In this document: one piece after another, positions 8,867 through 16,900 of the stretch
Position numbering within the stretch: position 1 is the stretch's first letter
How the letters are laid out: the number at the start of each line of letters is the position of its first letter
NCBI GenBank assembly: GCA_023435435.1
Contig: JAEYRW010000042.1
Coordinates: 1-55,424 of the forward strand
DNA from: Bacillota bacterium
GTDB lineage: Bacteria; Bacillota; Clostridia; Christensenellales; Aristaeellaceae
Length of the DNA: 55,424 bases
Reading direction: 5' to 3'
Notes under the pieces: generated by a model
What the model was told of the DNA's origin: nothing
Databases searched by the model: none
The model's input: only the letters and a program-made list of their open reading frames with translations
Translations under genes and position numbers: made by a program

Positions 8867-10206
8867 AAATGGTCAAGGTTACTTACGACAACGACAGCCG
8901 GATGACCCTCGAAGGGCTTGATTGCGACTGCCCCTGCGAGCACGCGACGCCGAACCAGGACATTTATGTGGGCACCGGCCTCATCGAGCGCCTGCCCGGC
9001 TACATCGAGAAGCGCGGCCTCGGGAAGCATTGCGTGGTGGTGTGCGACGAAAACACCTACCGCGTGGCAGGCCAGACCGTCTACGGCGTCTTGAAGGCCG
9101 CGGGCTTTGACGCCATTCTGCTCAAAATCGAGCGGGACGGCGAGCTTGTGCCGGACGAGACGACGGTGGGCGAGGTGCTTTTGACCATCCAGCCCGAGAC
9201 CGAATTTCTGGTGGCCGTCGGTTCCGGCTCCATCACCGACAGCTGCCGCGTGAACGCGCAGCGGTGCCGCCTCCCCTTCGTCTGCGTGGGAACCGCCGCG
9301 TCCATGGACGGCTACACGTCGGTGGTCGCGCCCCTCATGCTCCGGGGCGTGAAGATTCACCGCCACGGGCCTTGCCCGGAGATCATCGTGTGCGACCTCG
9401 GCGTTCTCGCCACCGCGCCCATCGAAATGGTGCGCGCGGGCGTGGGCGACGTGCTCGGAAAGTACATCGCCATCGCCGACTGGAAGATCGGGAAAATCAT
9501 CAACGGCGAGCCCTATTGTCCCACCTGCGGGGACATTGTCATCAAAGCGGTGGATAAGCTGCTGGAAAACGTAGATGACATCAAAAACCGCACCGAAAAG
9601 GGCATGCGCATTCTTATCGAGGGACTTCTCCTGGCGGGCATCACCATCATGATCGTGGGTCACACCCGCGCGGTAGCCTCCGCCGAGCACAACATCGCCC
9701 ATTTCGTGGAAATGAAGATGCTCGAGCGGTATCGCAAGGCGCCCTCCCACGGCGCGACGGTGGGCGTGGCGACCCTCATGGTGTATCCGGTTTTTAAAAA
9801 GTTCGCGGATGCGGAGCTCTCGGGCGTGGACGTCGAATCCCTCGTTCCCATGCCGGAAAACGCGCGCCACGCGTTCATGATCGCGTGCTACGGAATGACC
9901 GCCGCGGAGACCATTATGGAAGAAAATCCGGGAGACTTTCTCACGGCGGAGGAAATGCGCCGCCGTGCCGCGCGCGGAATCGAGCGTTTTAGCGAGATCA
10001 AGGCGGTCATCGACGAGATGCCGTCCTATGAAAAGGTCTATCAGGCAATGAAGCGCCTGGGCGCGCCGCTTTCCATGGCGGAAATCGGTGTGGACAAGGA
10101 CATCGAGGAGACTTCCATGCGCTGCGCAAAGGATTACCGCACGCGCTACACGCTTTTCAAGCTCATTGACGAAATGGGACTGACCGGGGACTACATCGGC
10201 AAATAA
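8863..10206 (+). CDS. egsA: sn-glycerol-1-phosphate dehydrogenase (AraM/EgsA family)
   Basis: 447-residue iron-containing-alcohol-dehydrogenase-fold protein. Family marks are GSGSITDSCR with FVCVGTAASMDGYTS (nucleotide/substrate loop), GVGDVLGKYIAIADW (metal Asp), SAEHNIAHF and PSHGATVGVAT (metal His pair). The family reduces dihydroxyacetone phosphate to sn-glycerol-1-phosphate, the archaeal-type lipid backbone. In Bacillus AraM feeds PcrB, which makes a heptaprenylglyceryl phosphate. No pcrB is in the window, so the downstream step is unknown. The N-terminus has a CDCPC motif not expected for catalysis. ATG 8863 overlaps the rqcH stop (ATGA), so the two are coupled. Confidence 0.88.
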   Translation: MKMVKVTYDNDSRMTLEGLDCDCPCEHATPNQDIYVGTGLIERLPGYIEKRGLGKHCVVVCDENTYRVAGQTVYGVLKAAGFDAILLKIERDGELVPDETTVGEVLLTIQPETEFLVAVGSGSITDSCRVNAQRCRLPFVCVGTAASMDGYTSVVAPLMLRGVKIHRHGPCPEIIVCDLGVLATAPIEMVRAGVGDVLGKYIAIADWKIGKIINGEPYCPTCGDIVIKAVDKLLENVDDIKNRTEKGMRILIEGLLLAGITIMIVGHTRAVASAEHNIAHFVEMKMLERYRKAPSHGATVGVATLMVYPVFKKFADAELSGVDVESLVPMPENARHAFMIACYGMTAAETIMEENPGDFLTAEEMRRRAARGIERFSEIKAVIDEMPSYEKVYQAMKRLGAPLSMAEIGVDKDIEETSMRCAKDYRTRYTLFKLIDEMGLTGDYIGK

Positions 10207-10216
10207 GGAGTTCGGA

Positions 10217-11257
10217 ATGCAGGACGAGGAAAGGCTCATCACCACGGGCTTCCGCCAGGAGGACGACGAGCAGGAAAAATCGCTGCGCCCACACAGCCTG
10301 GCGGAGTACTTTGGGCAGACGAAGATCAAGGACAGCCTGTCCGTGTACATGCAGGCGGCCCTCGCGCGGCGGGAGCCGCTGGATCACCTGTTGCTCTACG
10401 GTCCGCCGGGCCTGGGCAAAACCACCCTCGCGGGCATCATCGCCTCCGAAATGGGCCACAACATCCGCGTGACCAGCGGCCCCGCCATCGAGCGGCCGGG
10501 CGACCTCGCGTCCATCCTCACGAACCTCGCCACCGGTGATGTTCTGTTCATCGACGAAATTCACCGGCTGAGCCATTCTGTGGAGGAGGTCCTCTACCCC
10601 GCCATGGAGGATTTCGCGCTGGACATCATGATCGGCAAGGGCCCCTCCGCGCGCTCCATCCGGCTCGACCTTCCCAAATTTACGCTCATCGGCGCCACCA
10701 CCCGGGCGGGCATGCTCACCTCCCCCCTGCGCGACCGCTTCGGCATCAGCTTCCGGCTGGAACTGTACACGCCGGAGGAATTGTCGGTGATTGTGCTGCG
10801 CTCTGCAAAGATTCTCAAGATCGAGTGCAACCGGGAGGGCGCGCTGGAGATCGCCAGCCGTTCCCGGGGCACGCCCCGCATCGCCAACCGGCTCATCCGC
10901 CGCATCCGCGATTTCGCGGAGGTCAAGGCGGGCGGGAAAATTGACCTCCCGGTGGCGCAGAGCGGGCTTGACATGCTCGAAGTGGACGAGTTGGGCCTCG
11001 ACCGCACGGACCGGAACATGCTCATCACCATGATCGAGAAGTTCGGCGGCGGACCGGTGGGACTCGACACTCTGGCCGCCTCCACCGGCGAGGACGCGGG
11101 CACCATCGAGGACGTGTACGAGCCGTTCCTTCTGCAACTGGGCTTCCTCATCCGCACCTCACGGGGGCGCATGGCGACGCCCCAGGCATACCATCACCTT
11201 GGAAAGACGCCGCCGCAGCCCGATCCCGGCGCGGCACAGACGAGAATGGATTTTTAA
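10217..11257 (+). CDS. ruvB: Holliday junction branch-migration ATPase RuvB
   Basis: 346-residue AAA+ motor of RuvAB. Walker A GPPGLGKT is at 62-69 and Walker B FIDEIH at 111-116. Sensor and arginine-finger regions follow (GATTRAG, SPLRDRFG), with the RuvB winged helix at the C-terminus (EDVYEPFLLQLGFLIRTSRGR). It drives branch migration of recombination intermediates. Spacing to the upstream gene is 10 bp with AAGGAG before ATG 10217. The usual ruvC and ruvA partners are not adjacent, although the conserved downstream queA is. Confidence 0.97.
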   Translation: MQDEERLITTGFRQEDDEQEKSLRPHSLAEYFGQTKIKDSLSVYMQAALARREPLDHLLLYGPPGLGKTTLAGIIASEMGHNIRVTSGPAIERPGDLASILTNLATGDVLFIDEIHRLSHSVEEVLYPAMEDFALDIMIGKGPSARSIRLDLPKFTLIGATTRAGMLTSPLRDRFGISFRLELYTPEELSVIVLRSAKILKIECNREGALEIASRSRGTPRIANRLIRRIRDFAEVKAGGKIDLPVAQSGLDMLEVDELGLDRTDRNMLITMIEKFGGGPVGLDTLAASTGEDAGTIEDVYEPFLLQLGFLIRTSRGRMATPQAYHHLGKTPPQPDPGAAQTRMDF

Positions 11258-11261
11258 GCGC

Positions 11262-12284
11262 ATGAAAACATCCGATTTTCTGTACGATCTTCCCGAATCC
11301 CGCATTGCCCAGCATCCCGTCGAACCCCGCGACCACGCCCGGCTGATGGTCCTCTCCAGGGAGGACGGTTCCATTGAGCACAGGCACTTTTACGACGTCA
11401 TCGACTACCTGAACCCCGGGGACGTGCTGGTCGTCAACGAGACCCGCGTCATTCCCGCGCGCCTGTTGGGCGAGCGGGTGCCCTCGGGCGGCGCGTGCGA
11501 GATTTTTCTCTTAAAGCAGTGCGCGCCCAAGAAATGGGAAACCCTCGTCCGGCCCGGGCGCAGGCTGCGGGAGGGCGCGCAGGTATCCTTCGGGGACGGG
11601 CGGCTCACCGCCGTCATCGGCGTCACCACCCAGGCGGGTGGGCGCATCGTGGACTTTCAATGCGAAGGCCCGTTTGAGGCGGCGCTGGACGCGTTGGGCG
11701 AAATGCCCCTTCCCCCCTACATCCACGAAAAGCTCGCGGACAAAGAGCGCTATCAGACGGTGTACGCCAGGCAGGAAGGTTCCGCCGCCGCGCCCACCGC
11801 GGGGCTCCACTTTACGCCGGCGCTTCTTCACCGCATCCGAGAAAAGGGCGTCGAGGTGGTGCCCATCCTGCTGCACGTGGGGCTGGGCACCTTCCGTCCC
11901 GTAAAGGTGGACGACGTCGAGACCCATGAGATGCACGCGGAGTATTATGAGGTATCCCAGGACGCGGCGGACCGCGTCAACGCCGCGCGCGCGCGGGGAA
12001 ACCGGATCATCGCGGTGGGTACCACCAGCGTGCGCACGCTGGAATCCGCGTGCGAGAACGGAAAACTCACCGCCAGAAAGGGCGACACCAATATTTTCAT
12101 TTACCCGGGCTATGCGTACAAGCTGGTGGACTGCCTCATCACCAACTTCCACCTCCCCGGCTCCACGCTCATCATGCTCGTGAGCGCGTTCTACGGCCGG
12201 GAACGGACGCTGGCCGCCTACGAGGAGGCCGTGCGCGAGGCGTACAGATTCTATTCCTTTGGGGACGCGATGCTCATTCGGTAA
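11262..12284 (+). CDS. queA: S-adenosylmethionine:tRNA ribosyltransferase-isomerase QueA
   Basis: 340 residues from ATG 11262 (MKTSDFLYDLPESRIAQHP); the frame is open upstream but overlaps ruvB, and the conserved N-terminus begins here. QueA transfers the ribosyl moiety of SAM to preQ1 in the tRNA wobble base to give epoxyqueuosine. Landmarks are NETRVIPARL, GSAAAPTAGLHFT, HVGLGTFRPV, EYYEV and NFHLPGSTL. It lies four bases after ruvB with no clear Shine-Dalgarno site, suggesting coupling. ruvB-queA adjacency is common in Firmicutes. Confidence 0.96.
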   Translation: MKTSDFLYDLPESRIAQHPVEPRDHARLMVLSREDGSIEHRHFYDVIDYLNPGDVLVVNETRVIPARLLGERVPSGGACEIFLLKQCAPKKWETLVRPGRRLREGAQVSFGDGRLTAVIGVTTQAGGRIVDFQCEGPFEAALDALGEMPLPPYIHEKLADKERYQTVYARQEGSAAAPTAGLHFTPALLHRIREKGVEVVPILLHVGLGTFRPVKVDDVETHEMHAEYYEVSQDAADRVNAARARGNRIIAVGTTSVRTLESACENGKLTARKGDTNIFIYPGYAYKLVDCLITNFHLPGSTLIMLVSAFYGRERTLAAYEEAVREAYRFYSFGDAMLIR

Positions 12285-12339
12285 GCGCCCCTTTCCCATA
12301 ACGACCGCGCGCTGCGCCGCGAGAAGCAAGGAGGCCATC

Positions 12340-12450
12340 ATGAAGAGGATTGACAGATTCATTTGCGACAACGTTTCCCGGATCAGAGGAGATTTGCAGC
12401 CCTATGAAGATCGTCAATTTAGGCATCCTTGCGCACGTCGACGCAGGTAA
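12340..12450 (+). CDS. Short upstream ORF overlapping the Tet(M)-like gene (possible leader peptide)
   Basis: A 36-codon frame begins at ATG 12340 with a perfect AAGGAGG five bases upstream (12328-12334), a better site than that of the GTPase gene itself. It starts MKRIDRFICDNVSRIRGDL and ends in an Arg-rich tail at TAA 12448-12450, overlapping the first 47 bases of the GTPase gene in another frame. No homology is recognised. Translating ribosomes would run through the ribosome site and start codon of the GTPase gene. It could be a regulatory leader, as Tet(M) genes are known to have, or the stub of a lost gene. Confidence 0.4.
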   Translation: MKRIDRFICDNVSRIRGDLQPYEDRQFRHPCARRRR

Positions 12451-14302
12451 GACCACCCTCACCGAAGCCATTCTGCACCTGTCCGGCGCGGTTCGCACCG
12501 CCGGACGCGTCGACGACGGCACGACCATCACGGACTCCATGGCGGTGGAAAAGCAGCGCGGCATTACCGTGCGCGCGGCCACCGTCTCGTTTCAATACCG
12601 GGACGTCAAGGTTAACATCCTCGATACCCCCGGCCACATGGACTTCATCGCGGAAGTCGAGCGCGCCCTCAAGGTGCTCGACGCGGCCGTACTGGTGCTC
12701 TCCGCCCGGGAGGGCGTGCAGACCCAGACGCGCAGACTGTTTTCCGCGCTCAAATCGCTTTCCATTCCGACCCTTTTCTTTGTCAACAAGATCGACCGCG
12801 CGGGCGCGGACCCGGTCGGCGTGGTTGCGCAGATTCGCGCGCTGCTCACGGAAAGGGCGCTGCCCATGCAGATCCCCGCGGACATTCCCACCTCCCTCCC
12901 CCTTGAACATCTGACAGAGTCCCTCCTGGAAGCCGACGACGAACTGCTCGCGCGCTTTGTGGAGAATGACCGAATCACACCGCCCATGCTCGAGGCCGCC
13001 CTTTGCCGGGCGGTAAAAGCTTGCGCGGTCTATCCCGTCTACTTCGGCGCGGCACTGCGTGAAGTCGGCGTCCCGGAGATCATGGACGCCGTCGCCAACC
13101 TCCTGCCCGGCGCGGACGCGGCGGCGGAACCCCTCGTCGCCGAGCTTTACAAGGTGGAGCGGCTGCCCCGGCTGGGCCGGGTGTGCTACGCGCGCGTCTG
13201 GAGCGGCGCGCTGAAGCGCGGCGCGTCGTTTCGGCACGGCGAGGACTGGCTGCGGGTCAAGCAGCTCATGGCCCTGGAGGATGCGCGCATGAAGTCGGTG
13301 GACGAGGTACCCCCCGGCGACATCGCGGCTTTGGTGGGGCTCGACCGGCTCATGATCGGCGACGTCGTCACGGACGGCACGGCGGGCCGGGAATCCCGGC
13401 GGGTCAAGATCGCGGAGCCCCTTTTATACAGCAAGGTCTCCTGCGCGGAGGCCGAGCGCGGAAGCGTGCTCTCGGCGCTTTCCGAACTGGCGGATGAAGA
13501 CCCCCTTTTGCAGGTGGGGATCAGCGAGCTGACGGGGGAAATTCTCGTGCGCATCTTCGGCGAGGTGCAGATGGAAATCGTCGTCACCCTCATGCGCGAG
13601 CGCTTCGGTCTCGAAATCACCCTGGACGAACCGCGCACAGTGTTTCGCGAGAAACCTATCGGGATCGGCGAAGGCGGCATCGCGTGGGGCGAGACCAACT
13701 ATCAGGCGGCGCTGGCCGTCAAAATCGAGCCCTGCGATTCACAGGACATCGAATATGTTTCCCGGGTCGATTCCGGGTACCTCACCCAATCCTTCCAAAA
13801 CGCGGTGCGCGAAGGCGCGCTGGAAGCCCTGCGCCACGGCGCGTGCGGCTGGCAGGTGTTCGGCGCGCGGGTGACGCTGACGAGCGCCACCTTCAGCTCC
13901 GTCTCGAGCACCCCGGCGGATTTCCGAAACATCGCGCCGCTGGCGGCGCACCGCGCGCTGGCGCAAAGCGGGGTGAAAATCTACGAGCCCTATGTGGAAT
14001 ACGCCCTGCGCGTGCCCACCGACTGCGCCGCCCGCGCCGCCTACGACATCACCGTCATGCGCGGCGTGATCGAGACCACCTATGCCGAGCGCGACCTCAT
14101 GGTCTACGAGGGCACGGCGCCGCTGGAAACCTCCCGCGCCTATCCCCGCGCGCTCGCCTCGTACACGAAGGGCTTGGGGATGTTCGACACGCGGCCGGCC
14201 GATTTCCGGCCCTATCCCGGCGATGCGTCGTCCATGGCGCGTGCGGGCTACGACCCCACCAATTTCGAAAAATACCTTCTCCAAAAGGCGGGACGGATAT
14301 GA
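12404..14302 (+). CDS. Tet(M)-like ribosomal protection GTPase (translation factor family)
   Basis: 632 residues, close to the 639 of Tet(M) and much shorter than EF-G. The GTPase motifs are AHVDAGKTT (G1), RGIT (G2), DTPGHMDF (G3) and NKID (G4). The distinctive domain IV loop SSVSSTPADFRNIAPL corresponds to the Tet(M) loop that displaces tetracycline from the 30S subunit. It may confer tetracycline resistance or act as an intrinsic ribosome factor; family assignment does not decide this. No mobile-element gene or base-composition shift flanks it. Start ATG 12404 follows AGAGGAGA. Its stop overlaps the next gene (ATGA). Confidence 0.88.
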   Translation: MKIVNLGILAHVDAGKTTLTEAILHLSGAVRTAGRVDDGTTITDSMAVEKQRGITVRAATVSFQYRDVKVNILDTPGHMDFIAEVERALKVLDAAVLVLSAREGVQTQTRRLFSALKSLSIPTLFFVNKIDRAGADPVGVVAQIRALLTERALPMQIPADIPTSLPLEHLTESLLEADDELLARFVENDRITPPMLEAALCRAVKACAVYPVYFGAALREVGVPEIMDAVANLLPGADAAAEPLVAELYKVERLPRLGRVCYARVWSGALKRGASFRHGEDWLRVKQLMALEDARMKSVDEVPPGDIAALVGLDRLMIGDVVTDGTAGRESRRVKIAEPLLYSKVSCAEAERGSVLSALSELADEDPLLQVGISELTGEILVRIFGEVQMEIVVTLMRERFGLEITLDEPRTVFREKPIGIGEGGIAWGETNYQAALAVKIEPCDSQDIEYVSRVDSGYLTQSFQNAVREGALEALRHGACGWQVFGARVTLTSATFSSVSSTPADFRNIAPLAAHRALAQSGVKIYEPYVEYALRVPTDCAARAAYDITVMRGVIETTYAERDLMVYEGTAPLETSRAYPRALASYTKGLGMFDTRPADFRPYPGDASSMARAGYDPTNFEKYLLQKAGRI

Positions 14303-14805
14303 CGGTACCCATCGCGGCCCTCGGCGTGAGCCAGCTCTATCTTTCCACGGAAAAGCTCGCGCGCGTGCGGGCGTGGCTCGATCCCGCGCACATGCCGCCG
14401 CTCCCCGTCCGGGACTTCGGGAACGGACGGCTCACCCTCACGGACGGCCACACCCGCGCCGTGGCGGCATACCTCGCGGGACTGCGGGAGGTGCCCGTGG
14501 CGCGCGACGACGATCCGATTTTCGAAGACCCCGACACCATCCGTGAATACCGGACGGACATCGCGTGGTGCGACCGGCACGGCATCAAAAGCCCCGTCGA
14601 CCTGGCCGCGCGGCTCGTCTCCGGACGGGATTACGAAATCCTCTGGGACCGCCGCTGTGACCGCGGCCATGCGCTCATCGAACGCAAGGGGCCTGCGCCG
14701 GAGGTTCCCGGCCTGTACCTCTACGGCTGCGAGCCGGACGGCAGCGCGTTCTACTATGAGGACGCGGACGGCAATCTCTACGCGCTGAAGCGCGAACAGG
14801 CATGA
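14299..14805 (+). CDS. ParB/sulfiredoxin-fold domain protein of unknown function
   Basis: 168 residues. Residues about 12-75 resemble a ParB-like nuclease/sulfiredoxin fold: a strand with LYLSTEKLARVRAWL, then PPLPVRDFGNGRLTLTDGH followed by TRAVAAYLAGLREVPV, the DGH-R-AA-G signature. The C-terminal half (about 130-168) looks like a small beta domain (GLYLYGCEPDGSAFYYED). Such domains occur in NTP-using kinases, nucleases and DNA-binding proteins, so a specific activity cannot be named. ATG 14299 overlaps the GTPase stop by four bases, so the two proteins are probably made together. A strong hairpin ends the unit. Confidence 0.6.
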   Translation: MTVPIAALGVSQLYLSTEKLARVRAWLDPAHMPPLPVRDFGNGRLTLTDGHTRAVAAYLAGLREVPVARDDDPIFEDPDTIREYRTDIAWCDRHGIKSPVDLAARLVSGRDYEILWDRRCDRGHALIERKGPAPEVPGLYLYGCEPDGSAFYYEDADGNLYALKREQA

Positions 14806-14808
14806 AAA

Positions 14809-14834
14809 GGCTCCCTCCCGCGCGGGAGGGAGCC
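14809..14834. terminator. Bidirectional intrinsic terminator
   Basis: A near-continuous palindrome (GGCTCCCTCCCG paired with CGGGAGGGAGCC) lies between convergent genes. It is followed by CTCTTT on the plus strand and by TTTT on the minus strand, so it can end the queA/GTPase run and the dehydrogenase gene on the other side. Confidence 0.85.
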
Positions 14835-14843
14835 CTCTTTGCC

Positions 14844-16040
14844 TCAATCGAATGTCGGAAGCCCGGCGTTGTCCGCCATGATGTGCGCCGGAACGGTGCC
14901 ACGCCGACGCAATTGCTTTACCTGCGCCTTTTTGAGCACCCGGTGGGGATATGCCGCTTCCCGGTTTTGCACGCTGACGATTTCGCGGTTGACGATCTCG
15001 CCGCCGCGCATGTCGTAGGCCGCGTCGAGCACAGGGTTCGCGCGCCCCGACAGAAAATCGCCCAGATACGGAAGCAGCGCCGCGGAAATTTCCCACGACG
15101 CGCTGTCCCACAGAAGGGACGGCGTGTGGTCGACGGAATAGTAGAGCAGCTTCCCGATCTGGATGAGAGGCTCTGTGAAGCTCGCGGGATGCGCGCCCGG
15201 AAAGCCCATCCCTGCATCGCAGCTCACGTCCACCACGAGGCATTCCCGCTCAAACAGTGAAAGCTCGTCCTCCGCGACAAACGTCACGGGCGAACTGGGC
15301 GACTGGAGAATGCCGTTGACGACGACGTCGGAACGCACCAGAAGCGAAACGAGGGTCCGCTGCTTTCCCTCCTCGTCCACCATGAGCCGTCCGTCCGCCC
15401 CGGGATAAAAACGGAGGAAGCGTACCCCCGGCGTCTGATTGCCCACCAGATGCGGCGCGCGCCGGGTCAGCACGTCGATGTCGTAAATGCCGTGCCCCTG
15501 AAGCGCCCGGATCGCGCCGCGGCTCACGGAGCCGAAGCTCAAGACCACCGCCCTGCGGCGCGGGCCATAGAAGCCGTCGATGCCCCGGAGGGTCAGCGCG
15601 TGCTGCACGCCGCAATATCCGGCCAGCTCGTTGTTTTTCTGAAATAAATGTACGCGTCCCCGACGCGTCTGGTGGTTCATATTTTCAAACGCCACGAGGG
15701 TAAGCTTTTTCTCGATGGCGATTTGGGCGATTTCCATCTGCTGCACGCTGTGAATCCAGCCCCAAACGGTCATGCCGTCCCGCATGACCAAAAAATCCGC
15801 CGCCACCGGCTTGGGGATCAAAACCGCGTCGCAGGTCTTCAAGATCCCGTCGCGGGAAAGAAGCTCGTTCCCCGTCAGCGTTCGGAGCGCCTCGTCAGCC
15901 ATGCCGAAAGGCAGTCCGTAGCCGCGCTCGAAAACCAGCTCGCCCCGCAAACCGGGCGCGATCCTGTCGAGATGCGCCGGATGGATCGCCACACGCTTTT
16001 CATTTTCCTTGTTGGATGTTCCGATGATTCCTGTCTTCAT
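14844..16040 (-). CDS. N5-(carboxyethyl)ornithine synthase-like / alanine dehydrogenase-family oxidoreductase
   Basis: 398 residues. The N-terminus (IGTSNKENEKRVAIHPAHLDRI) and the mid-region NMNHQTRRGRVHLFQKNNELAGYCGV are typical of the N5-(carboxyethyl)ornithine synthase branch of the alanine dehydrogenase/saccharopine dehydrogenase-like family. A Rossmann segment follows (VVLSFGSVSRGAIRAL, residues about 165-180). Known members reductively condense pyruvate with the side-chain amine of ornithine or lysine using NADPH; the substrate here is inferred from family only. ATG 16040 has GGAGGG upstream and is preferred over an in-frame ATG at 16052 that lies in that site. It is monocistronic. Confidence 0.72.
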   Translation of the reverse strand: MKTGIIGTSNKENEKRVAIHPAHLDRIAPGLRGELVFERGYGLPFGMADEALRTLTGNELLSRDGILKTCDAVLIPKPVAADFLVMRDGMTVWGWIHSVQQMEIAQIAIEKKLTLVAFENMNHQTRRGRVHLFQKNNELAGYCGVQHALTLRGIDGFYGPRRRAVVLSFGSVSRGAIRALQGHGIYDIDVLTRRAPHLVGNQTPGVRFLRFYPGADGRLMVDEEGKQRTLVSLLVRSDVVVNGILQSPSSPVTFVAEDELSLFERECLVVDVSCDAGMGFPGAHPASFTEPLIQIGKLLYYSVDHTPSLLWDSASWEISAALLPYLGDFLSGRANPVLDAAYDMRGGEIVNREIVSVQNREAAYPHRVLKKAQVKQLRRRGTVPAHIMADNAGLPTFD

Positions 16041-16069
16041 AGCACCCTCCATTCAAAGTCCTTTTCCTT

Positions 16070-16078
16070 ATTATAACA
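16070..16078 (-). promoter_or_regulatory. Extended -10 promoter of the carboxyethylornithine-synthase-like gene
   Basis: On the minus strand TGTTATAAT forms an extended -10 about 30 bases upstream of the ATG at 16040. A TTGCAT lies 17 bp further upstream as a weak -35. Confidence 0.65.
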
Positions 16079-16163
16079 TATGAACGAATATGATGCAAAT
16101 ATACGGGTGTTTCGCACGATATTCCGTCATGTTCCGGGTATATTATGCGCGGGAGGTGCGGCG

Positions 16164-16187
16164 ATGAACAAAAAAATATGGACGTGA
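16164..16187 (+). CDS. Putative 7-residue peptide ORF or gene stub
   Basis: In the gap between two minus-strand genes the plus strand carries a TATATT/TATTAT box (16139-16146), a GGGAGG ribosome site (16151-16156), ATG 16164 and a seven-codon frame MNKKIWT ending in TGA. A strong terminator follows at 16208-16235. No clear -35 is visible. It may be a small transcription unit, a remnant of a deleted gene, or chance. Confidence 0.2.
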   Translation: MNKKIWT

Positions 16188-16207
16188 ACAGGGAAATCGG
16201 ACATGAG

Positions 16208-16235
16208 AAAACCGCCGCTTTCGCGCGGCGGTTTT
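16208..16235. terminator. Intrinsic terminator
   Basis: AAAACCGCCGC (16208-16218) pairs perfectly with GCGGCGGTTTT (16225-16235) around a 6-base loop. T-rich sequence on the plus side and TTTT on the minus side allow it to work in both directions. It ends the isomerase/papain-fold operon on the minus strand. Confidence 0.85.
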
Positions 16236-16240
16236 GATTT

Positions 16241-16897
16241 TTATCGCTTATAGAGCAGGTTCACATCCATGGCGAGCCGAAGCGGCACCCAGTACATGGC
16301 GTGGGAGACGGTCATGCCCACCTCGAGACCCGCTTTGTTGTGGACGAGGTTCGCGACCTTCGACGGGGGAATCACCTCGCGCACCTCGTCGCGGATGCGG
16401 CGGTCGGCGCTTTCGCAGGCGCTGTCAAGAATGAGAATTTGCTTTTCGCCATTTACTTCCCGGCAGCCGAGAATGGCCACGATGTGACCCACGCGCAGAT
16501 TGCCCATGGCACAGCCGCCCGCTTTGAGAAGCGACCAGAGCTTGGGCGGGTCGTTGACCAGGCCGTCGCCCTCGTAGCGGAAGCCGTATTTTTTGTCCAG
16601 CCCCGCCTCCACCATGCCGGAAAGAAGCGCGGGCCGGTCGGTGCCGTCGTCGCCGCGCCCGCCGCATTTTTTGGAGAAGTCCCCCAACGCCTCCACGTCG
16701 ATCTCCTCCCCCGTCATCCACTGAATGACAAACGACATGGAAAAGATGCCGCAGCCCGCGCTGTGCAGGGTTTCGGTTCCGCCCTGGTACTCGTAGGGAT
16801 GGGTCCAGTCGCGGGAATTCTGGTTGCAGTACCGGATGCTCCGCCCCTCGTAATCGAACCGTATAACTTTGGGCGAAATTTCTCTTCCGTAATCCAC
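16241..16897 (-). CDS. Papain-fold (C39-like) cysteine-peptidase-like protein
   Basis: 218 residues with an apparent papain-like triad: Gln26 (YCNQNS) for the oxyanion hole, Cys49 in HSAGCGIFSMSF, His138 in RVGHIVAILG and Asp158 in ILILDSAC. The spacing matches peptidase C39-like domains. There is no signal peptide and no transporter or bacteriocin gene nearby, so it looks cytosolic. It starts with GTG 16897, and the GAGGAGG ribosome site overlaps the end of the upstream isomerase gene, so the two genes form one unit. The role is unknown; the cysteine site suggests hydrolysis or acyl transfer. Confidence 0.6.
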   Translation of the reverse strand: MDYGREISPKVIRFDYEGRSIRYCNQNSRDWTHPYEYQGGTETLHSAGCGIFSMSFVIQWMTGEEIDVEALGDFSKKCGGRGDDGTDRPALLSGMVEAGLDKKYGFRYEGDGLVNDPPKLWSLLKAGGCAMGNLRVGHIVAILGCREVNGEKQILILDSACESADRRIRDEVREVIPPSKVANLVHNKAGLEVGMTVSHAMYWVPLRLAMDVNLLYKR

Positions 16898-16900
16898 GTG

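Noticed and set aside
13684..14298. N-terminal extension of the ParB-fold frame within the Tet(M)-like gene
   Set aside because: The extension is an out-of-frame reading of the conserved GTPase C-terminus. ATG 14299 overlaps the GTPase stop, as expected for a coupled gene.
12285..14805. Tet(M)-like gene as part of an integrated mobile element
   Set aside because: No integrase, relaxase, transposase, direct repeats or change in base use was seen. Flanking genes are core genes in the same orientation.
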